Assembly (NCBI RefSeq): GCF_026914185.1
Contig: NC_070565.1
Span: 6,882,001-6,946,000 of the forward strand
DNA: 64,000 nucleotides
Origin: Puccinia triticina
Taxonomy: Eukaryota; Basidiomycota; Pucciniomycetes; Pucciniales; Pucciniaceae
Direction: 5' to 3'
Shown piece after piece: positions 63,381 through 64,000 of this stretch. The position numbers and the translations under genes were made by a program. How positions within the stretch are numbered: position 1 is the first letter of the stretch; each line of letters opens with the position of its first letter. The notes beneath the pieces are model-generated. The model searched no databases. It saw only the letters and a program-made list of their open reading frames with translations, and was not told the DNA's origin.

Positions 63381-64000
63381 AAATTAGTGATATTTGGCAA
63401 CCATTCACATTGTAGCTGCTACATTTGGGGGTTTTGTGGTCATTCAAGGTACACAATTCATCTTTGAGGGCATTTAATCATTACGGTACCAATATCATTG
63501 AAGAATTCCCACGCTGCGCTGAGATATAGTGGCAGAAACACCAAGAAACTACCAAATTGGTGATATTTGGCAACTGATCACATTGTGGCTGCTACATATG
63601 GGGGTTTTGTGGTCATTCCAGGTACTCAATGAATCTTTGAGGGAATTTGATCATTTTGATACCAATATTATTGAAGAAATCCCACGCTGCGCTGAGATAT
63701 AGTGGCAGAAACACCAGAAACTACCAAATTAGTGATATTTTGCAACTGATCACATCCTAGCTGCTACATTTTGGGGGATCGTGGTCATTCAAGGTACCCA
63801 ATGAATCCTCAGTGGCATGTGATTATTTTGGTACCAATATCATGGAAGAACTCCCACGCTGCGCTGAGATATAGTGGCAGAAACACCAAGCAACTACCAA
63901 ATTAGTGATACTTGGTAACTGATCACATTGTGGCTGCTACATTTGGGGGTTTTGTGGTCATCAAAGGTACTCAATGAATGTTTGAGGGCGTGTGATTATT
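63381..64000 (-). repeat. Same satellite in inverted orientation
   Basis: From the switch at about 63385 the reverse complement of the unit appears (GATATAGTGGCAGAAACA near 63522, 63697 and 63869). About 3.5 units are present and the array continues past the window end. Confidence 0.92.

Noticed and set aside
61780..64000. CRISPR or tandem gene array
   Set aside because: Units of about 172 bp are repeated end to end with no spacers or frames; a satellite.

Overview
This window is repeat-dense fungal nuclear DNA with no ordinary host gene that I can recognise. The proteins are fungal-type Ty3/gypsy Gag and Pol, a PIF/Harbinger transposase, a Mutator-like (MULE) transposase with short GT-AG introns and a GAL4-type Zn2Cys6 protein. 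Spliced genes with 60-90 nt introns and the particular mix of families suggest a basidiomycete with a large repeat-rich genome, possibly a rust fungus. The species is inference.

Layout. 1-2869: 3' half of a chromodomain gypsy element (E0), broken by a solo LTR (659-982), a stop and a frameshift. 2870-3216 plus 16854-23734: a second gypsy element on + (E4). Its 5' LTR is split by a complete 13.6-kb gypsy element (E1, 3217-16848), which has 952/953-bp LTRs and a 5-bp target duplication AGTTT. E1 carries a solo LTR inside its integrase (14315-15156) and about 3 kb of unrelated DNA between gag and pol. E4 additionally carries a CACTG-ended DNA transposon (17106-17998) in its LTR and two solo LTRs in gag (19082-19966, 20468-21335).

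23735-34678: gypsy element E2 on -, with a 3' LTR, an uninterrupted 1220-codon pol and a damaged gag. A complete 5.5-kb MULE (28448-33949, 9-bp target duplication) sits at its gag-pol junction. The MULE encodes a spliced protein of about 1331 aa with a GCM/WRKY-like zinc finger, a DDE transposase core, a ubiquitin-specific-protease-like domain and AT-hooks. 34679-35403: a truncated LTR of a distinctive family (LTR-T). 35404-40990: gypsy element E3 on -, related to E4. 40991-42480: a second LTR-T holding another CACTG element (41599-42429). 42481-42659: an integrase scrap. 42663-44201: a broken PIF/Harbinger element.

44202-58431: gypsy element E5 on -, with an LTR at each end. Its 3' part includes an antisense Zn2Cys6 gene and is tandemly duplicated as an exact 3400-bp unit. 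A third LTR-T (52728-53576) interrupts its RT. 58432-61315: LTR remnant and gag of E6, truncated in protease. About 61780-64000: a satellite of about 172 bp that reverses orientation near 63385.

How it works together. The window is a stack of nested insertions whose order can be read from target-site duplications. Points of biological interest are the USP-fused MULE, the antisense zinc-cluster gene with a TATA box in the E5 LTR, primer-binding sites that extend into a nearly full antisense copy of intron-less tRNA-Tyr (E3 and E4), a repeated module of about 80 bp starting with a splice-donor-like AGTAAGT in three elements, and an internal empty-site control that proves one CACTG insertion.
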